From positions 197,252 to 261,251 of the forward strand of contig NZ_QFWH01000005.1 in NCBI RefSeq assembly GCF_003149375.1: DNA of 64,000 nucleotides, given 5' to 3'. The position numbers were made by a program, and so were the translations under genes. The notes beneath the pieces were generated by a model. That model worked only from the letters and a program-made list of their open reading frames with translations, was not told the DNA's origin and searched no databases. How positions within the stretch are numbered: position 1 is the stretch's first letter; each line of letters starts with the position of its first letter. Shown one piece after another: positions 45,491 through 54,691 of the stretch. This DNA comes from Vampirovibrio chlorellavorus (lineage in GTDB: Bacteria > Cyanobacteriota > Vampirovibrionia > Vampirovibrionales > Vampirovibrionaceae).

Positions 45491-46873
45491 CTAGAGCGGC
45501 TTTCCGACGGCCCGTTCCAGATTACTGATGGAGTCCTGAAATTCATCCAGGGCTTTCAGGTATTCCATGCGGGTGTTCATATATGATTCCTGAGCGGCCA
45601 GGGGGAGATAAATGCCCGTTTTACCCACTTCAAAACTCTGGCGGGATAAAACCAGAACCCGTTCGGCTGTGGGCAGTAACTCCTTTTCATACTGGCGAAT
45701 GCGTTGACGATTCACGGTGAATTGATAGTAGGCATTGGTTACCTCCAGAATGACACTGTTTTTCAAGGCTTTCTGCTGGGCTTCCAGTTGCGTTTTTTGG
45801 GCTTTGGCCTCCTGTATGGGGCCCTGTTGTCTGTTGAATAAAGGAACGGGGACATTGGCGATGGCGAAAACATTCACTTGGCGCTGCCCCGGTTCGGCGA
45901 CCAAATCGGGACCAACGGTCAGGGAGACGTCAGGCAACCGGTTGGCTTTGGCCAGGGCCAACTGACGCTCCGCCACGGTCATTTCCCGGAGATTTTGATG
46001 CAGCTCGGCACGGTTTTCCAGAGCCAGATTCACCAGATGCTCCAGAGTGGCCTGCTGAATGGTCACTTCGCCTTGTAAAATCAGTTCATCCAGTTTCTCC
46101 GTGATCTGGGTTTGACCGGTTTCCGTTTGAATAATCGTGGGTGGGGTCAAGTCCCAAGTCATGGCCAAAGGCTTTCCCAGCAGGGCATTCAGGAGGGTTC
46201 TGGCCGATGCGACTTCTCCAAACGCCATGTAGGCGTCGTTTTTAGCCTTCAGAAAAGCCAGTTTGGCATATTGTACGTCCAGACTGGCCACATCTCCCGC
46301 TTCCTGTCGTTTTTCCGCCACAATCATTAATCGCTGATTGGTTCCAGCGATGTCCTCTGCGGTCTGTAGCCTCTGTTGAGCATCATACAGGTGGGTGTAG
46401 GCGTGACGCACCTCACGACGCAGGGACTGCGCCGTATTTTGAATTTCGGCCAGCAGGACGTCCCGTCTGGCTTTGGACAGTTCTATCTGCTTCTGGCGCT
46501 TTCCACCCAGTTGGATGGTTTGCTCAATGCCCAGACGGTAGGTCTTTTCGGCAACCCCGTTGTCGCTGATAATGGCGGGATTCAAGCGGGCCGAGGCGGT
46601 TACAATCTCCGCCTCCTTGATCAGCAGTTCGGCTTTTTTGGCCTGTAGGGACGGGTTATTGACCAGCGCTTCCTGAAAGGCCTTTTCCAGTGTCAGGGTG
46701 TCGGTGGCTTGAGCCCAGCCTGAGATGAACAGTAATTCAACCCACAGAAGAATGGTCGCCAACCGCACTACCGAACTCAGCGCAGCGCCCGGACCCGGGA
46801 TCTTCAATTCTCCTGGGCTCCATAGACAGAGTTTTCTACTCAAAAATATGGATGAATCAAGCCGTTGCAACAT
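45491..46873 (-). CDS. TolC-family outer membrane efflux protein (CusC/CzcC-like)
   Basis: 460 residues. After an N-terminal extension with a hydrophobic export segment (about 33-54) come two outer-membrane-efflux repeats: LTLEKAFQEALVNNPSLQAKKAELLI (about 60) and LEHLVNLALENRAELHQNLREM (about 270). A long pair of helices ends with QSYMNTRMEYLKALDEFQDSISNLERAVG, the typical CzcC/CusC ending. The start has AGGT 5-6 nt upstream. It is separated by 155 nt from the DUF305 gene. No cognate fusion protein or pump is adjacent, so it may be shared or an orphan of a lost metal-efflux operon. Confidence 0.85.
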   Translation of the reverse strand: MLQRLDSSIFLSRKLCLWSPGELKIPGPGAALSSVVRLATILLWVELLFISGWAQATDTLTLEKAFQEALVNNPSLQAKKAELLIKEAEIVTASARLNPAIISDNGVAEKTYRLGIEQTIQLGGKRQKQIELSKARRDVLLAEIQNTAQSLRREVRHAYTHLYDAQQRLQTAEDIAGTNQRLMIVAEKRQEAGDVASLDVQYAKLAFLKAKNDAYMAFGEVASARTLLNALLGKPLAMTWDLTPPTIIQTETGQTQITEKLDELILQGEVTIQQATLEHLVNLALENRAELHQNLREMTVAERQLALAKANRLPDVSLTVGPDLVAEPGQRQVNVFAIANVPVPLFNRQQGPIQEAKAQKTQLEAQQKALKNSVILEVTNAYYQFTVNRQRIRQYEKELLPTAERVLVLSRQSFEVGKTGIYLPLAAQESYMNTRMEYLKALDEFQDSISNLERAVGKPL

Positions 46874-47163
46874 AATGACCTGTCATAAAACTGCAAAGTT
46901 TGAGCTTTTTCTTTTAGTAGGTTTTTTCGTTATGAATGCAGTGCGGTGTTACCTTTGTCGGCCAAATCGAAGCTAAACCGGTGAATTTTTTTAAAAACTG
47001 AATCGGGTCAATTTTTTACCGTGGGATGAGTATATTACGTTCATTTTAAAAAAGCACTTGCCCGGAATTGAGTCGTGGATGTGCTATTACTTTTTAACCA
47101 TTTGATTTAAACTGTCCGACAGCACACTGTACGATTGCTTTGCGCAAGGGGAGGAGGACTGTC

Positions 47164-49539
47164 ATGCTTCAGTCGTCATCATCGCACCCGTCGATGGATC
47201 AAGGTGTTGATGCCTTGTTGAAAGCGTGTGACCGGGAACCGATTCACACGCCAGGCAGTATTCAACCGCACGGGATGCTGCTGGTCTGTACAGAACCTCA
47301 CTGGACGATTGTCCAGGTCAGTGCCAACGCAGATCGGTATCTGGGCATTGCGCCCGACCAGATTTTGAACCGCTCCCTGCTGGAGTTCCTGAGTGAAGCG
47401 CAGTCGCTCATTTGCCAGAACGCTTTAGACAGCAATATTTTGCAGGCGGGAAACGTTGTCTTTCTATTTCAGTATGAGTGTCCGGGCGATGCGGCGAAGG
47501 TGTTGAATGTCTTTGCGCATCGACACAAGGGGTTCCTGATCGTGGAACTGGAAACGGTGCCTCTGAAAGCAGGCTTGGGCCATGAGGCGCTCATGTTCCA
47601 GTTGAAAAATATGCTTTCCAGAAGCAGCCAGGAACCGCAAGACACGCAGCAATTCTGGGACCCCATTATTCACGACATCAAACGGATTACCGGTTTCGAT
47701 CGGGTGATGGTTTATGAATTTGAACCCGGGGGACACGGCTCCATCATTGCTGAGGTTAAAGAGGCCCACCTGGAAACCTATTTGGGCCTTCACTACCCTG
47801 CTACCGATATCCCCAGGCAGGCCCGGGAATTGTACCTGCTGAATACGCTGCGAGTGATCCCGGACATCCACTATGAGCCGGTTCCGATTATTCCGCTGAT
47901 TAATCCGGTGAGCGGGGATTTGCTGGATTTAAGTTTTTCTGACCTCAGAAGCGTGTCTCCCGTTCATGTCAAATATCTTCAAAACATGGGCGTGTCGGGG
48001 ACACTGACTATTTCCATCGTCATTAATAACGCGCTGTGGGGGCTCATTGCCTGCCATCACTACAGTCCCATTTATGTTCCCTATGAAGTGCGAACGACTT
48101 TAATTGTTCTGGCCCGCTTTATTTCCCAGGAGTACAGTTTGCGTCTGCAACGTCGGGAGTATCAGTATCAATTGGAACTCCAGACCATGAAAAGTCATTT
48201 TATTGAATTTATGGCCCGTTCGGAAACGCTGGTGGAAGCCCTGATTAACTTTAATCCCAATATTGGTGATTTTATTCAAACCACCGGAGCGGTGATTTGC
48301 GAAGCCACCAGAGATGATGGCGAAATGAACATTCATACCATCGGCTCCACGCCCACCCATGAAGAAATCAAAGCCCTGATTGGCTGGCTTCAGTTCAATA
48401 TGACGGACTCTCTGTATAGTACTGACGAACTGGCCAAAGTCTATCCGCCTGCCGAGGCTTACCGCAGGGTCGCATCTGGTTTGCTGGCCATTTCCCTGTT
48501 ACCGGAGCCGGGGAATTACGTGCTATGGTTTCGACCTGAAAAAATCCACACGGTAAGCTGGGCGGGTGACCCGACAGAGGGAAAGGACACCCTTAAACCG
48601 GGGGACGTTCTGACCCCTCGATCCTCCTTTGCCCTGTGGAAAGAGTCCGTAAAGCTGAAAGCGGAGCCCTGGACAAGCTATGAGCTATTAGCCGCCAGAG
48701 AGATTCGCGATATTATTGTGCGCCTGCTGTTATTAAAAACCGAGGAGTTGCGGGAAAGAAATAGAGAACTGGAAACGCTGGTGGAAGCCAAAACCCAGGC
48801 CCTGATCCAGAGCAATCAGGATTTGGAGCAGTTTGCCATTATCGCTTCTCACGACTTGCAGGCGCCCTTGAGAAAGGTGAGTCAGTTCAGTCATTTTTTA
48901 ATGACCAATGCCCATCAACAACTCTCGGCGGAAAATCAGGATTATCTGGAAAGAATCCAGAAGTCGGTTTATAAGATGCAGTTATTGATTGATGACTTGC
49001 TGCAATTATCCAAGGTGACCCGAAAGACGCTGCAATTTTCCCCCAACAACCTGCGCGATGTCATTATGAGCGCCATTCGGGATTTGGAGCCTTACATCAA
49101 AAGCTGCAAGGCCACCGTTCATATTGGAGACACCCTGGTCATTGATTGTGACCCCATGCAACTGCATCAGTTATTCCTGAACCTGATTGAGAACGCCGTC
49201 AAATTCCACAAACCCGATACCTTGCCCATGGTCAGCATTTCCGCTAAGGCGCTGGATAATAACTGGTGTGAAATTCTGGTGACGGATAACGGCATCGGGT
49301 TTGATGAAATTTATCTGGATCGCATTTTCAAGGTCTTTGAACGGCTCCATGGGGTCTCTTCCTTTGAGGGTACCGGGATTGGTCTGAATATCGTGAAACG
49401 GGTGGTGGAGCGGCACTTCGGGACCGTGACCGCTCACAGCAAGCCGGGTGAAGGGTCTACTTTTATCGTTCAGCTCCCCATCAGCCAGAAGCAAATGGGT
49501 ATTGTGGCCCAAAAAACCTTTGCCTTGCCTGATGTCTAG
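47164..49539 (+). CDS. Bacteriophytochrome sensor histidine kinase
   Basis: 791 residues from ATG 47164 with AGGAGG 7 nt upstream. The domain order is PAS (about 15-120), GAF (about 145-310), PHY (about 325-510), HisKA and HATPase (550-780). The biliverdin-binding Cys of bacteriophytochromes is present at residue 22 in KACDREPIHTPGSIQPHG. The GAF domain has the chromophore-pocket motif PATDIPRQAR. The kinase has the phosphoacceptor His563 in ASHDLQAPLRK, an N-box NLIENAVKFHK and ATP-lid GTGIGLNIVKRVVE. A red/far-red light sensor feeding a response regulator is expected. No response regulator or heme oxygenase gene is in the window. Confidence 0.95.
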   Translation: MLQSSSSHPSMDQGVDALLKACDREPIHTPGSIQPHGMLLVCTEPHWTIVQVSANADRYLGIAPDQILNRSLLEFLSEAQSLICQNALDSNILQAGNVVFLFQYECPGDAAKVLNVFAHRHKGFLIVELETVPLKAGLGHEALMFQLKNMLSRSSQEPQDTQQFWDPIIHDIKRITGFDRVMVYEFEPGGHGSIIAEVKEAHLETYLGLHYPATDIPRQARELYLLNTLRVIPDIHYEPVPIIPLINPVSGDLLDLSFSDLRSVSPVHVKYLQNMGVSGTLTISIVINNALWGLIACHHYSPIYVPYEVRTTLIVLARFISQEYSLRLQRREYQYQLELQTMKSHFIEFMARSETLVEALINFNPNIGDFIQTTGAVICEATRDDGEMNIHTIGSTPTHEEIKALIGWLQFNMTDSLYSTDELAKVYPPAEAYRRVASGLLAISLLPEPGNYVLWFRPEKIHTVSWAGDPTEGKDTLKPGDVLTPRSSFALWKESVKLKAEPWTSYELLAAREIRDIIVRLLLLKTEELRERNRELETLVEAKTQALIQSNQDLEQFAIIASHDLQAPLRKVSQFSHFLMTNAHQQLSAENQDYLERIQKSVYKMQLLIDDLLQLSKVTRKTLQFSPNNLRDVIMSAIRDLEPYIKSCKATVHIGDTLVIDCDPMQLHQLFLNLIENAVKFHKPDTLPMVSISAKALDNNWCEILVTDNGIGFDEIYLDRIFKVFERLHGVSSFEGTGIGLNIVKRVVERHFGTVTAHSKPGEGSTFIVQLPISQKQMGIVAQKTFALPDV

Positions 49540-49745
49540 ACCGTAGAGACAGCCCGTAAATATTCCTATTTCGCATCACTTATTTCAAATCTGAGAACGC
49601 TGATTGATCCATCAGTCTATGCGAAGGGGAGTACTTTAAGACTCGTCCCTGGCTCAATGTACGGAGGGTGATTATCTTGTACTTTGAAATCAGGAAATGT
49701 GAACAATGCCTGAAAGGCCCATCATCGATCATAAGGGGTATCACG

Positions 49746-49895
49746 GTGAAAGAATTGATTTTTTGTCTGGTTGTGGGTACCGCCATCTGGAATAACGGAC
49801 ACTTTCAAAATCTGCTGAGCGATGCGGACGCTGAATTGTCGGGTTTGGTCAACCACTTTGAAAACTATGTTTACAAGCTGAAGCACGTGGTTTAG
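49746..49895 (+). CDS. Small hydrophobic peptide (49 residues)
   Basis: It starts at GTG 49746 with AAGGGG 6-7 nt upstream; a longer in-frame start at 49668 is possible. The N-terminal half is one hydrophobic segment (ELIFCLVVGTAIW), and the rest is polar (LLSDADAELSGLVNHFENY), so it may be a single-pass membrane peptide. Nothing resembling a known family. Downstream lies a structured region and a hairpin at 50092-50113 that can also terminate plus-strand transcripts. Confidence 0.4.
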   Translation: MKELIFCLVVGTAIWNNGHFQNLLSDADAELSGLVNHFENYVYKLKHVV

Positions 49896-50091
49896 CCTGT
49901 CAGGGCGATTGCCGGGGGGCTTCCCGAACAAAACGGAGCGTAACCCCCATGGAGGGCCATTGAGGGATGACACAGACCACTGACCCCGACGAGGAACTCT
50001 CTCTGGCCGTATTTTTATCCGGGAGCCATTGAACCCCAAGATTGGGCGTGCCTCCACATTGAGAAACCAATACGGACCATTGCTGGAACGC
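49896..50091. other. Structured non-coding stretch between the small peptide gene and tRNA-Cys
   Basis: It contains a long-range inverted repeat (GGCCGTATT 50005-50013 with AATACGGACC 50069-50078) enclosing a second one (CCCAAGATTGGG). No known RNA family was recognised. Confidence 0.35.
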
Positions 50092-50113
50092 AAAAAAGGG
50101 CCGAAGCCCTTTT
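50092..50113 (-). terminator. Terminator after tRNA-Cys (possibly bidirectional)
   Basis: An 8-bp stem AAAAGGGC / GCCCTTTT with a TTCG tetraloop on the minus strand and a T6 tail. The plus strand reads CGAA in the loop with four Ts, so it may also stop rightward transcription. Confidence 0.88.
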
Positions 50114-50122
50114 GAGAAATTT

Positions 50123-50196
50123 TGGAGGCGGCACCCAGATTCGAACTGGGGGTGAGAGTTTTGCAGACTCCTGCCTTACCACTTGGCCATGCCGCC
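50123..50196 (-). tRNA. tRNA-Cys (anticodon GCA), CCA encoded
   Basis: The 74-nt cloverleaf is readable on the minus strand. The acceptor stem is GGCGGCA/TGCCGCC with discriminator T, as expected for tRNA-Cys, followed by an encoded CCA. The D-arm, the anticodon loop with GCA (CTGCAAA) and the T-arm with GTTCGAATC are all present. A terminator follows 10 nt downstream. It stands alone between the small peptide gene and pgk. Confidence 0.95.
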
Positions 50197-50274
50197 TTGA
50201 ATAATGGAAAGCATAGGGCGAACGTGGTCAAAAATCAAGCCTGATGAATGGAAACTCGGGCCTGTGCAGAAGGC

Positions 50275-50308
50275 AAAACAGGGCTGAGCCTCTGATGCTC
50301 AACCCTGT
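50275..50308 (-). terminator. Terminator after pgk
   Basis: A stem of two blocks (ACAGGG/CCCTGT and TGAGC/GCTCA with one mismatch between them), a 7-nt loop and a short T-run on the minus strand, 31 nt after the pgk stop. Confidence 0.7.
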
Positions 50309-50339
50309 AGTTCTGCTGAAATATACTCGGACAGTCTTC

Positions 50340-51554
50340 TCAGGCCACCGGGACGGAAGCGTCATCCAGGGCGGCAATGCCCGGCAGGACTTTTCCTTCC
50401 AGAAACTCCAGGCTGGCCCCGCCGCCGGTACTCACGTGGGAATACCGATTGGGGTCAATGCCAAACTGTTCAATGGCCGCTACGGTGTCTCCACCACCCA
50501 GCACGGTGCGGGAAAGGCCTTGTTCGGTCAGTTGGGCCAGGGTTTCGGCGATTTGACGGGTGCCGTTGGCAAAGACGGGAAACTCAAACACGCCCAACGG
50601 GCCATTCCACAAGACCAACGGGCTTTGCTTGAGAATGCCTTGCAGGTTGGCCACTGAGTCCGGGCCAATATCCAGCCCCATCCAGCTATCCGGGATGGTG
50701 TCCACAGAAACGGTTTTACTGGTAGCATCGGCCTTAAAGGCGTCGGCAATGACCACATCGGTGGCCAGCACGATTTTGCCAGCCCCTTTGGAGAGCAATT
50801 GCCGGGCAGTGTCCACAAAGTCATCCTCCACCAGGGAGTTGCCCACGGCCTTACCTTGGGCCTTGAGGAAGGTAAACAGCATACCCCCGCCAATCACCAA
50901 GTGCTGTACCTTCTCCAGCAAATTCTCCAGCACCGTAATTTTGGTGGAAATTTTACTGCCGCCAATAATGGCGGTCAGCGGCTCAGGGCTATTCAAAACG
51001 GTGGACAGGGTTTCAATTTCCTTGGCCATGAGCAAACCGGCCACTTTGGGTTGCAGGTAATGAGCCACCCCTTCGGTGGAGGCATGGGCCCGGTGGGCGG
51101 TGCCAAAGGCGTCATTGACGTAGACATCGCCCAAAGCGGCCAACTGTTTGGCCAGCGCGGGATCGTTTTTCTCTTCACCCGGCGCAAAGCGAATGTTTTC
51201 CAGCAGCAGGATTTCCCCGCTACCCATTTGGGCGATTTTCGCCGGGGTATCCTCCGCCAAGGGCGTCGCCGCAAAGTGAACCTTAATGGCAGGGAGCAGC
51301 TCTTGCAAGCGCTTGGCCACCGGGGCCAGCGAAAACTCCGGGGAGGGCTTGCCTTTAGGGCGGCCCAAATGGCTCATAATGATGACCTTGGCCCCTTGCC
51401 CGGTCAAATACTGTAAGGTGGGCAAGGCTTCCCGAATGCGGGTATCGTCGGTAATGTTTAACTGGGCGTCCAGCGGTACGTTGAAATCTTCCCGCACCAG
51501 TGCCCGTTTGCCCTGCCAGTTTTGAATATCCCGAATGGTCAATTTTTGCGTCAT
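50340..51554 (-). CDS. pgk: Phosphoglycerate kinase
   Basis: 404 residues, starting at ATG 51554 (MTQKLTIRD) with GGGGAG upstream; an earlier start at 51572 would add six residues. It transfers a phosphate between 1,3-bisphosphoglycerate and ADP in glycolysis. Signatures: [11 protein letters not shown] (substrate site), [50 protein letters not shown] and the C-terminal [13 protein letters not shown] and [13 protein letters not shown] nucleotide site. Lies 44 nt downstream of gatB on the same strand. Confidence 0.97.
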   Translation of the reverse strand: MTQKLTIRDIQNWQGKRALVREDFNVPLDAQLNITDDTRIREALPTLQYLTGQGAKVIIMSHLGRPKGKPSPEFSLAPVAKRLQELLPAIKVHFAATPLAEDTPAKIAQMGSGEILLLENIRFAPGEEKNDPALAKQLAALGDVYVNDAFGTAHRAHASTEGVAHYLQPKVAGLLMAKEIETLSTVLNSPEPLTAIIGGSKISTKITVLENLLEKVQHLVIGGGMLFTFLKAQGKAVGNSLVEDDFVDTARQLLSKGAGKIVLATDVVIADAFKADATSKTVSVDTIPDSWMGLDIGPDSVANLQGILKQSPLVLWNGPLGVFEFPVFANGTRQIAETLAQLTEQGLSRTVLGGGDTVAAIEQFGIDPNRYSHVSTGGGASLEFLEGKVLPGIAALDDASVPVA

Positions 51555-51598
51555 GGTTTTAACGCTCCCCAAATAAACGTGACGGTCGTAGGTTCTGG

Positions 51599-53050
51599 CT
51601 AGGCCAGCATTTCCTTCAGCAACTGGTTCACCAGCTCCGGGTTGGCCGAGCCCTTGCTTTCTTTCATGACCTGACCCACAAAGAAGCCGAACAGTTTGTC
51701 CTTGCCGCCCCGGTACGCTTCTACGTTGGCCGGGTTGGCGTCAATCACCTTCTGAATCAATTCCCGCAAGGCGCCCGCATCGGAAATCTGGGCCATGCCT
51801 TTTTCCTGCACCAGCTTCTCCGGTTCGCCGCCATGCTCCAGCAACTCGGGCAACAGTTTTTTGGCCATGGCGGAACTGATGGTGTTCTTGTCCACCAGAT
51901 GCACCAACTCGGCCAGCGCTTTGGGGCTGAGCTTGGTTTCAAAAATAGACACCTTGTTATTCTTCAGATAAGCGGTAATATCGCCCTGAATCCAGTTGGA
52001 AACGGCCTTGTAGTTGTCGGTATGTTCTACGGCCAATTCAAAAAAGTCGCCCATTTCCTTAAATTCCACCATGACCCCGGCGTCATATTCGCTCAGGCCA
52101 AAACCAGTGATCAGGCGATCGTAACGCTGATGCGGCAGTTCCGGCAGGGTTTGGCGCAGATGTTCCACTTGCTCCCGGGGAATGGCCAGGGGGCGCAAGT
52201 CCGGGTCGGGGAAGTAGCGGTAATCGTGCGCTTCTTCCTTGCTGCGCATGGTTTTGGTGCTTTGAGTGGCCTCATCCCACAGGCGGGATTCCTGGGTGAT
52301 TTTGCCGCCCGCTTCCACAATCTCGATTTGCCGGGCCACTTCGGATTCAATGGCCCGCTGCACGGAGCGGAAGCTGTTCATGTTCTTGATTTCAGTCTTG
52401 GTGCCGTACTCGGTACTACCCACCGGGCGAATGCTCACGTTGGCGTCGCAGCGCATGGAACCCTCTTCCAGGTTGCCATCGCAGACATCCAGATAGCGCA
52501 CGATGTTGCGAATCTGCTGCATGTACTCCCGGGCCTCTTCGGCGGAGCGAATATCGGGCTCGGACACGATTTCCACCAGCGGAGAACCGGCCCGATTGAG
52601 ATCCACCAGACTGTAATCGGACCCGGCCAAGCCCACCGCGCCCGCGTGAACCAGTTTGCCAGCGTCTTCTTCCAGGTGGGCCCGCAAAATGCGCACGTGC
52701 CGTCCGTTGGACAGGGTGATGGAGCCGTGTTCGCAAATGGGGTAGTCGTACTGGGAAATCTGGTAGCCCTTGGGCAAGTCGGGGTAGAAGTACTGCTTGC
52801 GGTCAAACTTGGTCACTTCGGCAATCTGGCAGTTCAAGGCCAGACCCAAACGAATGGCGTACTCCACCGCCCGTTCGTTCAAAACCGGCAAGGCCCCCGG
52901 CAACCCCAGACACGGGGTGTTGATGTTGACGTTGGGCTCATCGCCAAAGGCATTGGGACTGGGGTCAAACAGCTTGGAATCGGTCTTGAGCTGGACGTGA
53001 ACCTCCAGACCGATTACGGTTTCGTACTGAACGGGAGCTTGCGTGACCAT
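51599..53050 (-). CDS. gatB: Aspartyl/glutamyl-tRNA amidotransferase subunit B
   Basis: 483 residues from ATG 53050 ([10 protein letters not shown]); upstream in-frame starts are not supported. GatB, with GatA and GatC, converts mischarged Glu-tRNA-Gln or Asp-tRNA-Asn into the correct aminoacyl-tRNA. Signatures: [13 protein letters not shown] at the N-terminus, [42 protein letters not shown], and a helical/YqeY-like tail ending [13 protein letters not shown]. gatA and gatC are not adjacent. Probable two-gene transcript with pgk. Confidence 0.97.
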   Translation of the reverse strand: MVTQAPVQYETVIGLEVHVQLKTDSKLFDPSPNAFGDEPNVNINTPCLGLPGALPVLNERAVEYAIRLGLALNCQIAEVTKFDRKQYFYPDLPKGYQISQYDYPICEHGSITLSNGRHVRILRAHLEEDAGKLVHAGAVGLAGSDYSLVDLNRAGSPLVEIVSEPDIRSAEEAREYMQQIRNIVRYLDVCDGNLEEGSMRCDANVSIRPVGSTEYGTKTEIKNMNSFRSVQRAIESEVARQIEIVEAGGKITQESRLWDEATQSTKTMRSKEEAHDYRYFPDPDLRPLAIPREQVEHLRQTLPELPHQRYDRLITGFGLSEYDAGVMVEFKEMGDFFELAVEHTDNYKAVSNWIQGDITAYLKNNKVSIFETKLSPKALAELVHLVDKNTISSAMAKKLLPELLEHGGEPEKLVQEKGMAQISDAGALRELIQKVIDANPANVEAYRGGKDKLFGFFVGQVMKESKGSANPELVNQLLKEMLA

Positions 53051-53261
53051 AGGGGGAAATGCCTCATATATCGTGTGCGGTAATGGGCACATTATAACGA
53101 GGACAAGGGAGGGAACCAAGTGCCTGCCAAATCGGTTCGACTCGGCGTGGATTATGCTAGGCTAATGAAGCGCCACGGGATAGCCTTTTCTGGCGATTGG
53201 TCTTGCCCGCTAATCGCTGCCGTGGCTGGAATCGAAAGGCCCTTATGACCGAGTTCAGTCC

Positions 53262-53918
53262 ATGAGTCTAGAACCCACCCCCACCCCTGAGCGGAATGAG
53301 GCGGTTCAGGCTGGCGAACCGCCTTTTTGGCGTCGCTGCCCCCTGACCCTGGGCTTTGTGCTGCTGTTGACCCTGATTTACACCTTGAGCAGCTTTCCCA
53401 GTGGCTTTCAGAAACCGGCTGACGGTTTTATTATTCTGGGCGGCTTTTACCCGCCACTGGTGCATCAGGGAGAATGGTGGCGCTACATCACCGCCACGCT
53501 GCTGCATGCCAACCCCATGCACTGGTTCAATAACATTGCAGGTTTGCTTATTTTCGGGAATCTGCTGGAGCCGTTGCTGGGAGCGCCCCTGTTGTTCAGC
53601 CTGTATCTGGGCTCGGCGGTGGGCGGGTTGTGGCTATCCAGCATCATGCTGCCCAAGGGCTTTACCTTTGGGGCTTCGGCCATTGATTTTGGGCTGGTGG
53701 GCGCTTATTTGACCCTGATGTTACTGGCCCGGCTACAAACCAACCAGGCGGCCTTCTGGAAAGAACTGCGCGGGGCCCTGATTTTAAGCGTTATTTTTGT
53801 GCTGTGGAGTATTACGGAAAGCGCCACCATTAACTTCTGGGCCCATTTGGGCGGCTTGTTGACCGGCATTGGCTTTATGCTGATTCTGTGGCTGATTCGC
53901 AAACGCCCGGCGGGGTAA
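53262..53918 (+). CDS. Rhomboid-family intramembrane serine protease
   Basis: 218 residues with six hydrophobic segments. Rhomboid features: GEWWRYITATLLHANPMHWFNNIAGL (loop and helix 2 HxxxN), the catalytic Ser in FGASAIDFGLVGAYL (the usual GASG reads GASA here), and the catalytic His in WAHLGGLLTGIGFM. The Ser/His dyad is complete, so activity is likely despite the altered fourth residue. The substrate is unknown. Confidence 0.85.
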   Translation: MSLEPTPTPERNEAVQAGEPPFWRRCPLTLGFVLLLTLIYTLSSFPSGFQKPADGFIILGGFYPPLVHQGEWWRYITATLLHANPMHWFNNIAGLLIFGNLLEPLLGAPLLFSLYLGSAVGGLWLSSIMLPKGFTFGASAIDFGLVGAYLTLMLLARLQTNQAAFWKELRGALILSVIFVLWSITESATINFWAHLGGLLTGIGFMLILWLIRKRPAG

Positions 53919-53962
53919 GGGCTGCGTTTTTTAGCCGGATTCGCCGGACTCTACCCCGGAAT

Positions 53963-54406
53963 TTACCAGAGGGCCAGCCCGGTTTGCACGTCCGGGCAGC
54001 GTTCAAGAAGGTCACTGTCAGAGTGCCCCTGAAACGCAAACAGCACAAACTCCGCGGCGAAAATGGCCGTGGTCCCCGGCCATAAGTGCCCTCCCACGGT
54101 CTGGTAATCGGTATCGGACAGCACAATGTGCAAATGGGCAAAGGGCTTGCCATCCTTCAGGGAAATATTGCCGCTGCAACTGACGATTTCATAGTCTCCA
54201 CTCAGCGGCTGATGATGATAGCCATGCTCCCGCTGGTCGTAATAGCTGATGGTGCCTTTCTCCAGCGCGCCAATGACATTGACCCAGCCCGCGTTGATAT
54301 TGTTCTCAAGACAAAACCGCTCCAGCGACTGGATGATGTCGGCCCCCTTCTCCAGGCGGCCCATATGCACCGTGTCGGCCTTAAAGGCCCTTGAAACCTT
54401 GACCAT
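53963..54406 (-). CDS. PPC (DUF296) domain protein
   Basis: 147 residues starting at ATG 54406, with GGAG 9 nt upstream. The single domain matches PPC/DUF296 proteins: LEKGADIIQSLERFCLENNINAGWVNVIGAL, then PFAHLHIVLSDTDYQTVGGHLWPGT, whose conserved His residues bind metal in known structures. In plants the domain occurs in AT-hook DNA-binding proteins; bacterial stand-alone versions have no established function. Confidence 0.88.
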   Translation of the reverse strand: MVKVSRAFKADTVHMGRLEKGADIIQSLERFCLENNINAGWVNVIGALEKGTISYYDQREHGYHHQPLSGDYEIVSCSGNISLKDGKPFAHLHIVLSDTDYQTVGGHLWPGTTAIFAAEFVLFAFQGHSDSDLLERCPDVQTGLALW

Positions 54407-54691
54407 CAAACGCACTCCGCACAACGCGATTTTACTGCGTGAAAATCTCTTCTGTATTATGCCAGTCTAGCGCCAATCTGGCAAAGGGAATCCTCCCGAG
54501 TTGCCCTTGCCCACAGCCAGCAGGCCTGCTATTGTATTGCCCAGTGACTTGATCTGTCTTTTGGGAAGCGTTCAAAGTCATTTACCCGGCAATTTATCGA
54601 TTATTCCGGTTTTAATTCAGGCGTTGGCCTGAGCCCACAGCCCCTCTCCCTCACGTGATCCCCCTTTCATTTTGGTTTGAAGGAGCCCCTC

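Noticed and set aside
51833..53083. 416-codon plus-strand frame opposite gatB
   Set aside because: Antisense shadow of gatB, whose family motifs are unmistakable.
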